Positions 22,427-33,295 are shown, counted from the first letter of the stretch. The stretch is 64,000 bases of DNA from Micromonospora zamorensis (GCF_900090275.1 NZ_LT607755.1:1736001-1800000), one strand, 5' to 3'. Made by a program: numbers and translations. Notes: generated by a model not told the origin, from the letters alone.

Positions 22427-23263
22427 ATGGAGAGCTTCGGAAGCCGGCTGCACCGGGCGGTCGACGAGCGGGGGCCGCTCTGTGTGGGCATCGACCCGCA
22501 TCCCGGTCTACTGGCCCGTTGGGGTCTCGCCGACGACCTTCAGGGTCTTGACCGCTTCACCCAAACCGTCGTGGAAGCCCTCGGTGACCGGGTTGCGGTG
22601 GTCAAGCCTCAGTCGGCCTTTTTCGAGCGATTCGGGTCCCAGGGCGTGGCGATTCTTGAGTCAACTATCCGACAGTTACGGGATGCTGGCTCGCTCGTTC
22701 TCCTTGACGTCAAGCGCGGCGACATCGGCTCGACGGTGAGCGCGTACGCCTCCGCGTACCTTGATCCATCCAGCCCGCTGTATGTCGACGCGGTCACCGC
22801 GAGCCCCTACCTCGGGGTCGGTTCGCTGGCGCCGATGTTCGAGCTGGCCGCCCAGCACGGCGGCGGGGTGTTCGTGCTCGCCCTCACCTCCAACCCCGAG
22901 GGCGCGGCCGTGCAGCGGGCCCGTACGGCCGACGGCCGCACCGTCGCGCAGACCGTCATCGACGAGATTTCCCAGCTCAACAGGGGTGCGACACCACTCG
23001 GGAGCTTCGGTCTGGTGGTCGGGGCGACCATCGGCGACACCGGTCACGACCTCTCCGGCGTGGGGGGTCCACTGCTCGCCCCGGGCCTCGGCGCGCAGGG
23101 TGCCGGGGCAGCCGATCTGCGTACCGTCTTCGGCTCGAGCCTGGGCTCGGTGCTCCCGTCGTACTCCCGGGAGGTGCTCTCGGCGGGCCCCGACGTCGCT
23201 GCCCTGCGGGCCGCCGCGGACCGGGTTCTGGCCGACTGCCGGGCCGTATTGCCTGCCCGGTGA
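22427..23263 (+). CDS. pyrF: Orotidine 5'-phosphate decarboxylase
   Basis: Final step to UMP. 278 residues, the longer actinobacterial/type 2 form. The catalytic Lys-Asp network is in VLLDVKRGDIGST; CVGIDPHPGLLARWGL and AVTASPYLG are family features. ATG with GGAGGAGAG upstream. Separated from pyrD by the element and bioA; it probably still receives operon read-through. Bases 22540-22770 are less GC-rich and use more A/T-ending codons than neighbours. Confidence 0.95.
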   Translation: MESFGSRLHRAVDERGPLCVGIDPHPGLLARWGLADDLQGLDRFTQTVVEALGDRVAVVKPQSAFFERFGSQGVAILESTIRQLRDAGSLVLLDVKRGDIGSTVSAYASAYLDPSSPLYVDAVTASPYLGVGSLAPMFELAAQHGGGVFVLALTSNPEGAAVQRARTADGRTVAQTVIDEISQLNRGATPLGSFGLVVGATIGDTGHDLSGVGGPLLAPGLGAQGAGAADLRTVFGSSLGSVLPSYSREVLSAGPDVAALRAAADRVLADCRAVLPAR

Positions 23264-23441
23264 CTGACTGACGGGTCGGTCACTGTGCGTTGATCATGGG
23301 CCCCCCACGTTGCCGAAAGCTCCGTTGACCGCTAGTTTTCCCCGCGCTGGGAACCACGGACCCCTTGGTTCACAGCGACACCACGTTTCACAGATGCGGC
23401 GGTGCGCCCCGCCCGCCGCGATAGGGACCTGAGGAGAACTG

Positions 23442-23759
23442 GTGCCGCTCCCGTCACTGACCCCCGAACAACGCGCTGCCGCGCTCGAGAAGGCCGCGGA
23501 GATCCGCAAGGCCCGTGCTCAGCTGAAGGAGCAGCTCAAGCAGGGCAAGACCACCCTCGGTGCTGTCCTCGAGCGCGCCGAGAGCGACGACGTCGTCGGC
23601 AAGCTCAAGGTTTCGGCCGTCCTGCAGGCCATGCCGGGTATCGGCAAGATCCGGGCGACCCAGATCATGGAGAAGCTCAAGATCGCCGACAGCCGTCGCC
23701 TGCGTGGCCTCGGCGAGCAGCAGCGCAAGGCACTGCTTGGAGAGTTCGCTGCCAACTGA
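23442..23759 (+). CDS. mihF: Actinobacterial integration host factor
   Basis: Small nucleoid-associated DNA-bending protein of actinobacteria (mIHF/sIHF). 105 residues. Long N-terminal helix (LTPEQRAAALEKAAEIRKAR), then a helix-two-turn-helix with a lid (MPGIGKIRATQIMEKLKI, RRLRGLGEQQRKALL). GTG start with GAGGAGAAC just upstream. Followed 25 bp later by the gmk-locus gene, the standard actinobacterial order. The 178-bp gap before it has a TTGACC at 23325 but no matching -10. Confidence 0.95.
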   Translation: MPLPSLTPEQRAAALEKAAEIRKARAQLKEQLKQGKTTLGAVLERAESDDVVGKLKVSAVLQAMPGIGKIRATQIMEKLKIADSRRLRGLGEQQRKALLGEFAAN

Positions 23760-23784
23760 ACCTGGCAGCGTGTAGAAACAAGCA

Positions 23785-24318
23785 GTGAGCACGGATGACG
23801 AGGCGCGCCCGGCGGCTCGGCTCACTGTCCTGGCTGGACCTTCGGGTTCCGGCAGGGAGAGTGTCGTCGAGCTCGTCCGGGCGCGTTCTCCGTCCGTGTG
23901 GTTGCCGGTGCCGGCGACCACACGGCCGCGCCGGGAGTCGGAAATCGACGGCGTTGACCGCGTCTTCCTTGCCCCCGCCGAGTTCGATCGCCGACTCGTC
24001 GCCGGCGAGCTGCTGGAATGGTCCCGGATCGGCTCGTACCGCCGGGGCACCCCGTACCAACCGCTGCGCGCCCGGCTCGATGCCGGGCAGCCGGTGCTTC
24101 TTTCGCTCGACCTGCCCGGCGCCCCGCTGGTGCGCGCGCGCCTGCCCGATTCGCGGCTGGTGCTGCTGAGCCCACCCGGGTATCACCCCGACGCCGTGGT
24201 GGCGGCCGCCTTCGAGCACACGCTGACCCACGACCTCACCGAGCGGGTGGCCGACGAGCTGGTAGGCTTACTCGGTTCTTCTTATCCGGATCCGACCTGG
24301 TCGCGAGTGCGCGGCTGA
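23785..24318 (+). CDS. Degenerate guanylate kinase-like protein
   Basis: It lies where actinobacteria carry gmk (mihF-gmk-rpoZ-coaBC). 177 residues, against 190-210 usually. Recognisable parts: [53 protein letters not shown]. The P-loop Lys is Arg (GSGRES; codon AGG). The GMP-binding Tyr in the usual DYHF is replaced (DRVF). The Arg-rich lid between the fourth and fifth strands is missing. It may be a pseudoenzyme or a nucleotide sensor. If active it must work without key residues. GTG start. Confidence 0.75.
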   Translation: MSTDDEARPAARLTVLAGPSGSGRESVVELVRARSPSVWLPVPATTRPRRESEIDGVDRVFLAPAEFDRRLVAGELLEWSRIGSYRRGTPYQPLRARLDAGQPVLLSLDLPGAPLVRARLPDSRLVLLSPPGYHPDAVVAAAFEHTLTHDLTERVADELVGLLGSSYPDPTWSRVRG

Positions 24319-24382
24319 CGGTCGGCCGCTGTTGAGACTCAGCACCGCGTCCGCGCGGCTCGAAAGACGCAGAGGTTAATTC

Positions 24383-24646
24383 GTGGGATCCATCGCCAAC
24401 CCCGAAGGCATCACCAACCCGCCGATCGACGAGCTCCTCGAGAAGACGACGTCGAAGTACGCGCTGGTCATCTTCGCCGCCAAGCGCGCGCGCCAGGTCA
24501 ACGCCTACTACAGCCAGCTCGGTGAGGGTCTGCTGGAGTACGTCGGCCCGCTCGTCGAGACCACCCCGCAGGAGAAGCCCCTCTCCATCGCCATGCGCGA
24601 GATCAACTCGGGCCTGCTCACCGCCGAGCCGACCGACCAGCCGTAA
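24383..24646 (+). CDS. rpoZ: RNA polymerase omega subunit
   Basis: Chaperone-like subunit that wraps the beta-prime C-terminus. 87 residues. [29 protein letters not shown] is the conserved core; [11 protein letters not shown] follows. GTG start at 24383, giving the usual N-terminus [14 protein letters not shown]. It is followed after 14 bp by coaBC, as in most actinobacteria. Confidence 0.96.
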   Translation: MGSIANPEGITNPPIDELLEKTTSKYALVIFAAKRARQVNAYYSQLGEGLLEYVGPLVETTPQEKPLSIAMREINSGLLTAEPTDQP

Positions 24647-24660
24647 GCACTCGCCGGCCG

Positions 24661-25869
24661 ATGTCCGCCTCGATCGTCCTCGGGGTTGGCGGCGGCATCG
24701 CCGCCTACAAGGCGTGTGAGCTGCTGCGACTCTTCACCGAATCAGGTCACCGGGTCCGTGTCGTGCCGACCGCGTCGGCGCTCCGGTTCGTCGGGGCGCC
24801 GACCTGGGCGGCACTCTCCGGCCAGCCGGTCGCCGACGACGTCTGGACCGACGTCCACGAGGTGCCGCACGTCCGACTCGGTAAGCAGGCCGACCTGGTG
24901 GTGGTCGCGCCGACCACCACCGACCTGCTCGCCAAGGCCGCGCACGGGCTCGCCGACGATCTGCTGACCAACACCCTGCTGACCGCCCGCTGCCCGGTGC
25001 TGCTGGCCCCCGCCATGCACACCGAGATGTGGGAGCACCCGGCGACCGTCGCCAACGTCGCCACGCTGCGCTCCCGGGGCGTCCGGGTCATCGAGCCCGC
25101 CGTCGGCCGGCTCACCGGCGTCGACACCGGCAAGGGGCGACTGCCCGACCCGGCGGAGATCTTCGCCATCGCCCGTCAGGTGCTGGCCCGGGGCGACGTC
25201 GCCCCCGCCGACCTGGCCGGCCGTCGGGTGGTCGTCACCGCGGGTGGCACCCGGGAGCCACTGGACCCGGTCCGTTTCCTGGGCAACCGCTCCTCGGGCA
25301 AGCAGGGTTACGCGTTCGCCCGCGCCGCCGTGGCCCGGGGCGCCCGGGTCACCCTGATCGCGGCGAACGTCTCCCTGCCCGACCCCGCCGGCGTCGACCT
25401 GATCCGGGTGGGCACCACCGCCGAGCTGCGGGAGGCGACGGTGAAGGCCGCCGTCGACGCCGACGCGGTGGTGATGGCGGCGGCTCCGGCCGATTTCCGC
25501 CCGGCGACGTACGCGGCTGGCAAAATCAAGAAGTCGGACGATGGTGTCGCGCCCACCATCGAGCTCGTCACGAACCCCGACATCGCAGCGGAGCTCGGCC
25601 AGCGCAAGCGACCGGAGCAGCTGCTGGTGGTGTTCGCCGCCGAGACCGGCGACGCCGAGACCAACGGCAGAGCAAAACTCGCCCGGAAGCGGGCCGACCT
25701 GATCGTGATCAACGAGGTCGGCCCCGACAAGGTGTTCGGCGCCGACACCAACACGGTGACGGTCATCGGGGCGGACGGCTCGGTCAGCCGGCTTCCCGAG
25801 CAGGCCAAGGAGGCCGTGGCCGACACCGTCTGGGATCTCGTCGTGGCGCGGCTGCCCGGCAGTTCCTGA
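24661..25869 (+). CDS. coaBC: Bifunctional phosphopantothenoylcysteine decarboxylase/synthetase
   Basis: Two consecutive coenzyme A steps: CoaB joins cysteine to phosphopantothenate (CTP) and CoaC decarboxylates it (FMN). 402 residues. CoaC at residues 1-185 has the substrate motif APAMHTEMW; CoaB at 190-402 has GGTREPLDPVRFLGNRSSGKQG and the lysine-rich KIKKSDDG. ATG start, tightly linked to rpoZ. Confidence 0.96.
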   Translation: MSASIVLGVGGGIAAYKACELLRLFTESGHRVRVVPTASALRFVGAPTWAALSGQPVADDVWTDVHEVPHVRLGKQADLVVVAPTTTDLLAKAAHGLADDLLTNTLLTARCPVLLAPAMHTEMWEHPATVANVATLRSRGVRVIEPAVGRLTGVDTGKGRLPDPAEIFAIARQVLARGDVAPADLAGRRVVVTAGGTREPLDPVRFLGNRSSGKQGYAFARAAVARGARVTLIAANVSLPDPAGVDLIRVGTTAELREATVKAAVDADAVVMAAAPADFRPATYAAGKIKKSDDGVAPTIELVTNPDIAAELGQRKRPEQLLVVFAAETGDAETNGRAKLARKRADLIVINEVGPDKVFGADTNTVTVIGADGSVSRLPEQAKEAVADTVWDLVVARLPGSS

Positions 25870-25917
25870 CGAGTGGTAAACGGCGCGACCGATCCCGACA
25901 CCGGCCGCAGTGGTGAT

Positions 25918-25923
25918 TAGACT
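25918..25923 (+). promoter_or_regulatory. Probable metK -10 box
   Basis: TAGACT 34 nt before the metK GTG. No good -35 and no SAM-riboswitch fold was seen in the 87-bp gap. Confidence 0.35.
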
Positions 25924-25956
25924 GCCGCGGAACGACCTCACACGCTTAGGAGTGCC

Positions 25957-27150
<1,194 letters not shown>

Positions 27151-27209
27151 CCGCCACCAGGCACAGCGACCGGCGACCCGCGGATGGGTCGCCGGTCGCG
27201 CGCGTCTGC

Positions 27210-29126
27210 GTGGATGTCCCGCTGGCACACCTGGACCGCCCGTTCGACTACCTGGTGCCCGCCGAGCTGGACGAGGTGGCGGTGCCCGGTACCCGGGTGA
27301 AGGTGCGATTCGCCGGGCAGCTCGTCGACGGGTGGTTGCTGTCCCGTGCCGACGACTCCGGGCACACCGGCCGGCTCGCGTACCTGGAGAAGGTGGTCTC
27401 GCCGGAACCGGTGCTGGCGCCCGAGGTCGCCCGGCTGGCCCGGGCGGTCGCCGACCGGTACGCGGGCAACCTCGCCGACGTGCTCCGGCTCGCCGTGCCG
27501 CCCCGGCACGCGCGGGTGGAGAAGGAGGCCCGCGACGACGAACCCGGCCCGACGGCCGTCGCCGAGGCCGCAGCGGTTGACCCTCGTGGATGGCGGGACT
27601 ACCCGAGCGGCCCCGCGCTGCTGCGCGCGCTCACCGACGGCCGCGCACCGCGGGCGGTCTGGTCGGCGCTGCCCGGCGAGGACTGGGCGGCCCGCTACGC
27701 CGACGCGGTGGCCGCCACCGTCGCCGGGGGGCGCGGCGCGGTCGTCGTGGTGCCCGACGCCCGTGATCTCGACCGGCTGGACGCCGCGCTCACCAGCGTG
27801 CTCGGTCCGGGACGGCACGTCAGCCTCTCCGCCGCGCTCGGGCCGGCCCGGCGTTACCGGGCGTTCCTCGCCGCCCGCCGCGGCCAGGTGCCGGTGGTGA
27901 TCGGCACCCGGGCGGCGATGTTCGCCCCGGTGGACCGGCTCGGCCTGGTCGCCATCTGGGACGACGGCGACGACCTGCACTCCGAACCCCGGGCCCCCTA
28001 CCCGCACGCCCGTGACGTGCTGCTCACCCGCGTCCAGCTCGCCGAGGCCGGGGCGCTGGTCGGTGGGTACGCCCGGACCTCCGAGGCGCAACTGCTGCTG
28101 GAGACCGGCTGGGCGCGGGAGGTGGTCGCCGACCGGGCGACCGTGCGGGCCCGTATCCCGGCCATCGCGCCGACCGGTGACGACCCCCAACTGGCCCGCG
28201 ACCCCGGGGCCGCCACCGCCCGGCTGCCCAGCCTGGCCTGGACGGCCGCCCGCGACGCCCTCCGGCAGGACCATCCGGTGCTGGTGCAGGTGCCCCGGCG
28301 CGGCTACCTGCCGTCGATCTCCTGCGAGGACTGCCGTACCCCGGCGCGCTGCGCGCACTGCGCCGGCCCGCTCGCGCTGCCCTCGGCCGGCGGCACCCCG
28401 GCCTGCCGGTGGTGTGCGCGGGTGGCCGCCGCGTACGCCTGCCCGGAGTGCGGTGGGCGGCGGCTGCGGGCCGCGGTGACCGGTGCCCGGCGGACCGCCG
28501 AGGAACTGGGCCGGGCGTTTCCCGATGTCCCGGTGCGCACCTCGGGGCGCGAGGAGGTGCTGACCGACGTGCCCGGCGGCGCGGCCCTGGTGGTGGCCAC
28601 TCCGGGTGCGGAGCCGGTCGCCGAGGGCGGCTACGGCGCGGTGCTGCTGCTCGACTCGTGGGCCCTGCTGACCCGGGCCGACCTGCGGGCCGGGGAGGAG
28701 GCGCTCCGGCGCTGGCTGGCCGCTGCGGCGCTGGCCCGCCCGGCGCCGGCCGGCCGGGTGGTGGTGGTCGCCGACGGCGCGCTCGCCCCGGTGCAGGCGT
28801 TGCTGCGCTGGGACGCGGCCTGGTTCGCCGGCCGGGAGTTGGCCGAGCGCCGGGAGCTGGGCTTCCCGCCGGCGGTACGGATGGCGAGCGTCACCGGCCC
28901 GGCCGAGGCGGTGGCGGACCTGCTCACCGCTGCCCGGCTGCCCGCGGACGCCGAGGTGCTCGGGCCGGTGCCGGCCGAGGAGGGCCGGGAGCGGATGCTG
29001 GTCCGGGTGCCCCGGGCCCGAGCTGCCGCGCTCGCCGAGGCGCTGCACTCGGCTGCCGGTGTTCGTGCCGCCCGCAAGGCCGCCGACCCGGTCCGTCTCC
29101 AGGTCGATCCGTTGAGCCTCTTCTGA
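27210..29126 (+). CDS. priA: Primosomal protein N' (PriA-like, helicase motifs absent)
   Basis: Replication-restart factor. 638 residues from GTG 27210. N-terminal 3'-DNA-binding domain (VDVPLAHLDRPFDYLVPAEL) and the zinc cluster CEDCRTPARCAHC / CRWC / CPECGG are present. The Walker A and DEAH helicase motifs are lost, as is known for actinobacterial PriA, so it is probably a loader rather than a helicase. The start is uncertain: conserved sequence may begin a few residues earlier, and a CTG at 27147 overlapping the metK stop (CTGA) is in frame. Confidence 0.85.
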   Translation: MDVPLAHLDRPFDYLVPAELDEVAVPGTRVKVRFAGQLVDGWLLSRADDSGHTGRLAYLEKVVSPEPVLAPEVARLARAVADRYAGNLADVLRLAVPPRHARVEKEARDDEPGPTAVAEAAAVDPRGWRDYPSGPALLRALTDGRAPRAVWSALPGEDWAARYADAVAATVAGGRGAVVVVPDARDLDRLDAALTSVLGPGRHVSLSAALGPARRYRAFLAARRGQVPVVIGTRAAMFAPVDRLGLVAIWDDGDDLHSEPRAPYPHARDVLLTRVQLAEAGALVGGYARTSEAQLLLETGWAREVVADRATVRARIPAIAPTGDDPQLARDPGAATARLPSLAWTAARDALRQDHPVLVQVPRRGYLPSISCEDCRTPARCAHCAGPLALPSAGGTPACRWCARVAAAYACPECGGRRLRAAVTGARRTAEELGRAFPDVPVRTSGREEVLTDVPGGAALVVATPGAEPVAEGGYGAVLLLDSWALLTRADLRAGEEALRRWLAAAALARPAPAGRVVVVADGALAPVQALLRWDAAWFAGRELAERRELGFPPAVRMASVTGPAEAVADLLTAARLPADAEVLGPVPAEEGRERMLVRVPRARAAALAEALHSAAGVRAARKAADPVRLQVDPLSLF

Positions 29127-29381
29127 GAAGTTTCCGCCGGTGCCGGCGGTGCCGCAGCCCGTCCGTCGGGTGGTCGCCCGCACACCGCGTCCGGCAGGGC
29201 GGTGGCGTCAGAGTGGTAGCATCGCCCGTCATGCCGAGGCGTACGGCGGCTCCAGGTCGCGACGGAGCGTCGGACGCGCCGAGTCGGGGCCGCCGCAGGA
29301 TGGCGCGACAATGGCGGTAACGCGTTGCTCGGGCGCGATGTCGATGATGTCAATGATCCGGTGATCAGGGGTGGACCAGTC

Positions 29382-30365
29382 GTGACCGTTGGACAATCGA
29401 TCGTCTTCAACGGCGACCTCGGCAGCGGCAAGAGCACCGTGTCGGTCGAGATCGCCAAGCGGCTCGGCATGCGCCGGGTCAGTGTGGGGGACCTCTACCG
29501 GGAGATGGCGCAGCAGCGGCAGATGACCGCGTTGCAGCTCAACCTGCACGCCGAGCTCGACCAGGCTGTCGACGGCTACGTCGACCAGCTCCAGCGGGAC
29601 ATCGCCGCCTCCGGTGAGCGCCTGGTCATGGACTCCCGGCTGGCCTGGCACTTCTTCACTGACGCGCTCAAGGTCCACATGATCACCGAGCCGGGCGAGG
29701 CGGCCCGTCGGGTGCTCGCCCGACCGTCCGGCCCGGCGGAGAGCTACGCCTCCCTGGAGGAGGCCAAGGCCAAGCTTCGTGAGCGCAGCGTGAGCGAGCG
29801 CAGCCGGTTCATCATCCGATACGGCGTGGACAAGGCCCGGCTGCGCAACTACGACCTGATCTGCGACACCACCCGGGCGTCCGCCACCGAGGTGATCGAG
29901 CACATCGTCGCCGCGTACGAGGGGAAGCTCGGCGCCGAGGTGCTGCGTGACGGCCCGCCGCTGCTGCTGCTGGACCCGGCCCGCGTCTACCCGACCGAGG
30001 ACATCGCCACGCTGCGCGGTCTGTGGGACACCGACTTCGTCGGCGACGTGGCCGAGGCCGGCGACGAGGCCCTCGAACCCCTGAAGATCGGGTTCACCGG
30101 CGAGTACTTCTTCGTCGTCGACGGTCACCGCCGCCTCAGCGCCGCCCTCCAGAACGGGTTCTCCATGGTCCCCGCCCAGCTGGTCGCCGAGGTCGACGAG
30201 CCGGTCGTGGGTGGGATGACGGCGATCGACTACTTCGCCGCCCAGGTCCGCCCCGGCCTGATCTACGACTGGGAGGCGGCTCACAAGATCCAGCTGCCGC
30301 TGCCTGAGCCCGCGCTGCTCCGCGGTGACGCGGTGCTCGCCGGGGACCCGGCCGCCAGCGCCTGA
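29382..30365 (+). CDS. Cytidylate-kinase-like P-loop domain fused to ParB-like domain
   Basis: A 327-residue cytosolic protein. Residues 1-190 resemble (d)CMP/AAA_18-type kinases: P-loop NGDLGSGKST at 10-19, RRVSVGDLYREMA, VMDSRLAWHF, and a lid-like RERSVSERSRFIIRYG. Residues about 205-320 look like a ParB/Srx fold, with FFVVDGHRRLSAALQNG near 244-260 (the Gly-His-Arg-Arg box). GTG 29382 has AGGGGTGG upstream; an in-frame GTG at 29361 is an alternative. No such gene fusion is standard. Role unknown. A 255-bp gap precedes it, with a possible TAGCAT -10 at 29217. Confidence 0.7.
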   Translation: MTVGQSIVFNGDLGSGKSTVSVEIAKRLGMRRVSVGDLYREMAQQRQMTALQLNLHAELDQAVDGYVDQLQRDIAASGERLVMDSRLAWHFFTDALKVHMITEPGEAARRVLARPSGPAESYASLEEAKAKLRERSVSERSRFIIRYGVDKARLRNYDLICDTTRASATEVIEHIVAAYEGKLGAEVLRDGPPLLLLDPARVYPTEDIATLRGLWDTDFVGDVAEAGDEALEPLKIGFTGEYFFVVDGHRRLSAALQNGFSMVPAQLVAEVDEPVVGGMTAIDYFAAQVRPGLIYDWEAAHKIQLPLPEPALLRGDAVLAGDPAASA

Positions 30366-30493
30366 GCTCTGGGCGCCGGCGCCTGAGTCGTCGGCGCCTG
30401 TGCTCGACGTCGACTGCACGGCGCCGAGGGCTGCCGGATGGCGGCCGCACCGGGATGATGGAACCTCCGACGCATCGACGGGGGAGGCCAGCC

Positions 30494-31762
30494 ATGGAGG
30501 CTGCCGAAGCGCTCACACTGCTCATGTCGCCGCAGGGACGCGTCGACCCGTACCCGACGTACGAGCGGCTGCGCGCCCATGGGCCGGTGGTGCAGGCGAT
30601 GCCGGGCATGTACGTGGTGACCGGCTACCCGGAGGCCGACGAGCTGCTGCGCGACCCCCGCCTCGGGGTGCTCGACGACCCGCTGCGCGACGAGGTCTGG
30701 CCGAACTGGCGGGACAGCCCCGCCGTGTCGTCGATCGCCCGGTCCATGCTGCGCACCAACCCGCCGGACCACAGCCGGATGCGTCGGCTGGCCGCCGGGG
30801 CGTTCAGCCCCCGCCGGATCGCCGGGATGCGCGACGTGGTGCGGGCGCAGGCCGAGGAACTGCTCGACGCGATCGTCTCCCGGGCCGAGGACGGCGCTCC
30901 GGTCGACGTGCTGGCCGACTTCGCGTACCCGCTGCCGGTCGGGGTGATCTGCGAGCTGCTCGGCGTACCCGCCGCCGACCGGCCGCTGTTCCGCCGTTGG
31001 GCCGGTGACCTGACCGGGGTGCTGGAGCCGGAGATAACCCCCGAGGAGTTGACGGTCGCCGACGCGGGCGCCTCCGAGCTGCGCGACTACTTCGTCGAGC
31101 TGATCGTCGCCCGGCGGCGGGCACCGGCCGACGACCTGACCACCGCGCTGGTCCAGGTGCACGACGCCGACGGCGACCGGCTCACCGGCGACGAACTGCT
31201 GGCCAACCTGGTGGTGCTGCTGGTGGCCGGCTTCGAGACCACCACCAACCTGCTCGGCAACGGTCTCGTCGTGCTGCTGGACCACCCGGCCGCCGCCGCC
31301 GAGCTGCGCGCCGATCCCGCGCTCGCCCCGGCGTACGTCGAGGAGCTGCTGCGCTACGACTCGCCGGTGCAGCTGACGACCCGGACCAGTACGGCGCCGG
31401 TGCGCTGCGGCGGGCTCGACCTCCCGGCCGGCAGCACGACGCTGCTGCTGCTCGGCGCGGCGAACCGGGACCCGCGCCGGTTTCCCGACCCACAGCGCTT
31501 CGACCCGACCCGTGCCCAGGCGCACCCGCTGTCCTTCGGCGCCGGCCCGCACTACTGCCTCGGCGCCGGCTTGGCCCGGCTGGAGGCGCAACTGGCCTTC
31601 CCGATGCTGCTGCGCCGCCTCCCCGAGCTGGCACTGGCCGAGCAGCCCCGGCACCGGACCCGACTCACCCTGCGTGGCTACGAGAGCCTGCTGGTGACAC
31701 TGGGCACACCGGCCGTCGCCGATCGAGGTACGCCGGCCGGCACGTGGCGGGGCACTCCGTAG
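30494..31762 (+). CDS. Cytochrome P450
   Basis: A 422-residue soluble bacterial P450. I-helix oxygen motif AGFETTTN; K-helix EELLRYDSP; haem loop FGAGPHYCLGAGLARLE with the ligand Cys near residue 355. ATG with GGGGAGG 6 bp upstream. No ferredoxin or ferredoxin reductase gene is adjacent, so it must use partners from elsewhere. It looks like a CYP107-type enzyme, but the substrate is unknown. No biosynthetic cluster surrounds it. Confidence 0.92.
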   Translation: MEAAEALTLLMSPQGRVDPYPTYERLRAHGPVVQAMPGMYVVTGYPEADELLRDPRLGVLDDPLRDEVWPNWRDSPAVSSIARSMLRTNPPDHSRMRRLAAGAFSPRRIAGMRDVVRAQAEELLDAIVSRAEDGAPVDVLADFAYPLPVGVICELLGVPAADRPLFRRWAGDLTGVLEPEITPEELTVADAGASELRDYFVELIVARRRAPADDLTTALVQVHDADGDRLTGDELLANLVVLLVAGFETTTNLLGNGLVVLLDHPAAAAELRADPALAPAYVEELLRYDSPVQLTTRTSTAPVRCGGLDLPAGSTTLLLLGAANRDPRRFPDPQRFDPTRAQAHPLSFGAGPHYCLGAGLARLEAQLAFPMLLRRLPELALAEQPRHRTRLTLRGYESLLVTLGTPAVADRGTPAGTWRGTP

Positions 31763-31806
31763 ACTGGTACGGCATCCCCGTCCGACCCATGAAGGAGCCA
31801 CCCCGC

Positions 31807-32364
31807 GTGACCGTCCAGCCCATCCGTCTGTTTGGGGATCCGGTGCTGCGCACGCCGGCCGATCCGGTGGTCGACTTCGACGCCGAGCTGCGTCGGCTCG
31901 TCGCCGACCTCACCGACACGATGCGTGAGCAGAACGGCGCCGGCCTGGCCGCCCCGCAGCTCGGTGTGAGCCTGCGGGTGTTCGCCTTCGACGTCGACGA
32001 CGTGCTCGGGCACCTGGTCAACCCCGTCCTCGAGTTCCCCGACGAGGAGGAGCAGGACGGCCCGGAGGGCTGCCTGTCCATCCCCGGGCTCTACTTCGAC
32101 ACCAAGCGCCGCCAGAACGTCATCGCCAAGGGCTTCAGCTCGTTCGGCGACCCGATGCAGATCGTCGGCAGCGGCCTGATGGCCCGCTGTGTGCAGCACG
32201 AGACCGACCACCTCGACGGTGTGCTCTTCCTCGACCGGCTGGACGCCGCCGGGCGCAAGGAGGCCATGAAGGCGATCCGCCAGGCCGAGTGGTACGACGC
32301 GGCGGCCCCGCCCACGGTGAAGCTCAGCCCGCACCTCAGCGACCCGTTCGGTCTGGGTCGGTGA
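31807..32364 (+). CDS. def: Peptide deformylase
   Basis: Removes the formyl group from new proteins. 185 residues. Motif 1 GAGLAAPQ (44-51), motif 2 EGCLS (87-91, metal Cys), motif 3 HETDH (131-135, two metal His and catalytic Glu). GTG 31807 is chosen because AAGGAG is 9 bp upstream; an ATG at 31789 would overlap that site. TAGACT at 31761 may be its -10 box. Operon with fmt and rsmB. Confidence 0.95.
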   Translation: MTVQPIRLFGDPVLRTPADPVVDFDAELRRLVADLTDTMREQNGAGLAAPQLGVSLRVFAFDVDDVLGHLVNPVLEFPDEEEQDGPEGCLSIPGLYFDTKRRQNVIAKGFSSFGDPMQIVGSGLMARCVQHETDHLDGVLFLDRLDAAGRKEAMKAIRQAEWYDAAAPPTVKLSPHLSDPFGLGR

Positions 32365-32368
32365 CCGG

Positions 32369-33295
32369 ATGCGCGTGATCTTCGCCGGCACGCCGGCCGT
32401 CGCCGTTCCCGCCCTGGCCGCCGTCGCCGCCTCCCGGCACGAGCTGGTCGCCGTGGTCACCCGGCCCGACGCGCCCGCCGGCCGCGGGCGTGGCCTGTCC
32501 CGGTCCCCGGTCGGCGAGTGGGCCGACGAGCACGGCGTCGAGGTGCTCACGCCGGCCCGTCCCCGCGACCCCGAGTTCCTCGACCGGCTCCGCGCGCTCG
32601 CGCCGGACTGCGTGCCGGTGGTGGCCTACGGCGCGTTGGTGCCGCCGGCCGCCCTGGAGATCCCCCGGCACGGCTGGATCAACCTGCACTTCTCGCTGCT
32701 GCCCGCGTGGCGGGGTGCCGCACCGGTGCAGCACGCCGTGCTGCACGGCGACGAGCTGACCGGTGCCAGCGTCTTCCAGTTGGAGGAGGGCCTGGACACC
32801 GGCCCGGTCTACGGCACCCTGACCGACGAGATCCGGGCCGCCGACACCTCCGGCGACCTGCTGGAGCGGCTCGCCGACTCCGGGGCCGGTCTGCTGGTGG
32901 CGGTGCTCGACGCGATCGCCGACGGCACCGCCCGGGCCGAGCCGCAGCCCGCCGACGGGGTGTCGTTGGCGCCGAAGCTGACTGTGGACGACGCCCGGGT
33001 GCGCTGGAGCGATCCGGCCTTCGCCGTGGACCGTCGGATCCGGGCCTGCACCCCGGCCCCGGGCAGCTGGACCACCTTCCGGGGCGAGCGGGTGAAGCTC
33101 GGCCCGGTCGTGCCGGTGCCCGACGGCCCAGAGTTGAAGCCGGGGGAGTTGCTGGTGGAGAAGTCCCGGGTGCTGAGCGGCACGGCGACAGTGCCGGTGC
33201 GCCTCGGCGAGGTCCGCGCCGCGGGCAAGCGGGCAATGGGCGCGACCGACTGGGCGCGCGGCGTCCGCGTCGGCACTGGAGAGGACTTCGCGTGA
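32369..33295 (+). CDS. fmt: Methionyl-tRNA formyltransferase
   Basis: Formylates initiator Met-tRNA using 10-formyl-THF. 308 residues. Catalytic Asn-His in [19 protein letters not shown]; the folate-side Asp lies in the [12 protein letters not shown] segment. ATG 4 bp after the def stop. The stop overlaps the next GTG by 4 bp. Confidence 0.96.
   Translation: MRVIFAGTPAVAVPALAAVAASRHELVAVVTRPDAPAGRGRGLSRSPVGEWADEHGVEVLTPARPRDPEFLDRLRALAPDCVPVVAYGALVPPAALEIPRHGWINLHFSLLPAWRGAAPVQHAVLHGDELTGASVFQLEEGLDTGPVYGTLTDEIRAADTSGDLLERLADSGAGLLVAVLDAIADGTARAEPQPADGVSLAPKLTVDDARVRWSDPAFAVDRRIRACTPAPGSWTTFRGERVKLGPVVPVPDGPELKPGELLVEKSRVLSGTATVPVRLGEVRAAGKRAMGATDWARGVRVGTGEDFA

Noticed and set aside
23325..23353. 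TTGACC as a mihF promoter
   Set aside because: No TANNNT hexamer at 16-19 bp downstream.
25870..25956. SAM riboswitch before metK
   Set aside because: The 87-bp gap is too short and lacks the conserved aptamer blocks.
29231..29320. 29-codon frame after a TAGCAT box upstream of the kinase/ParB gene
   Set aside because: Arg-rich, no ribosome site and no conserved feature; more likely leader sequence.
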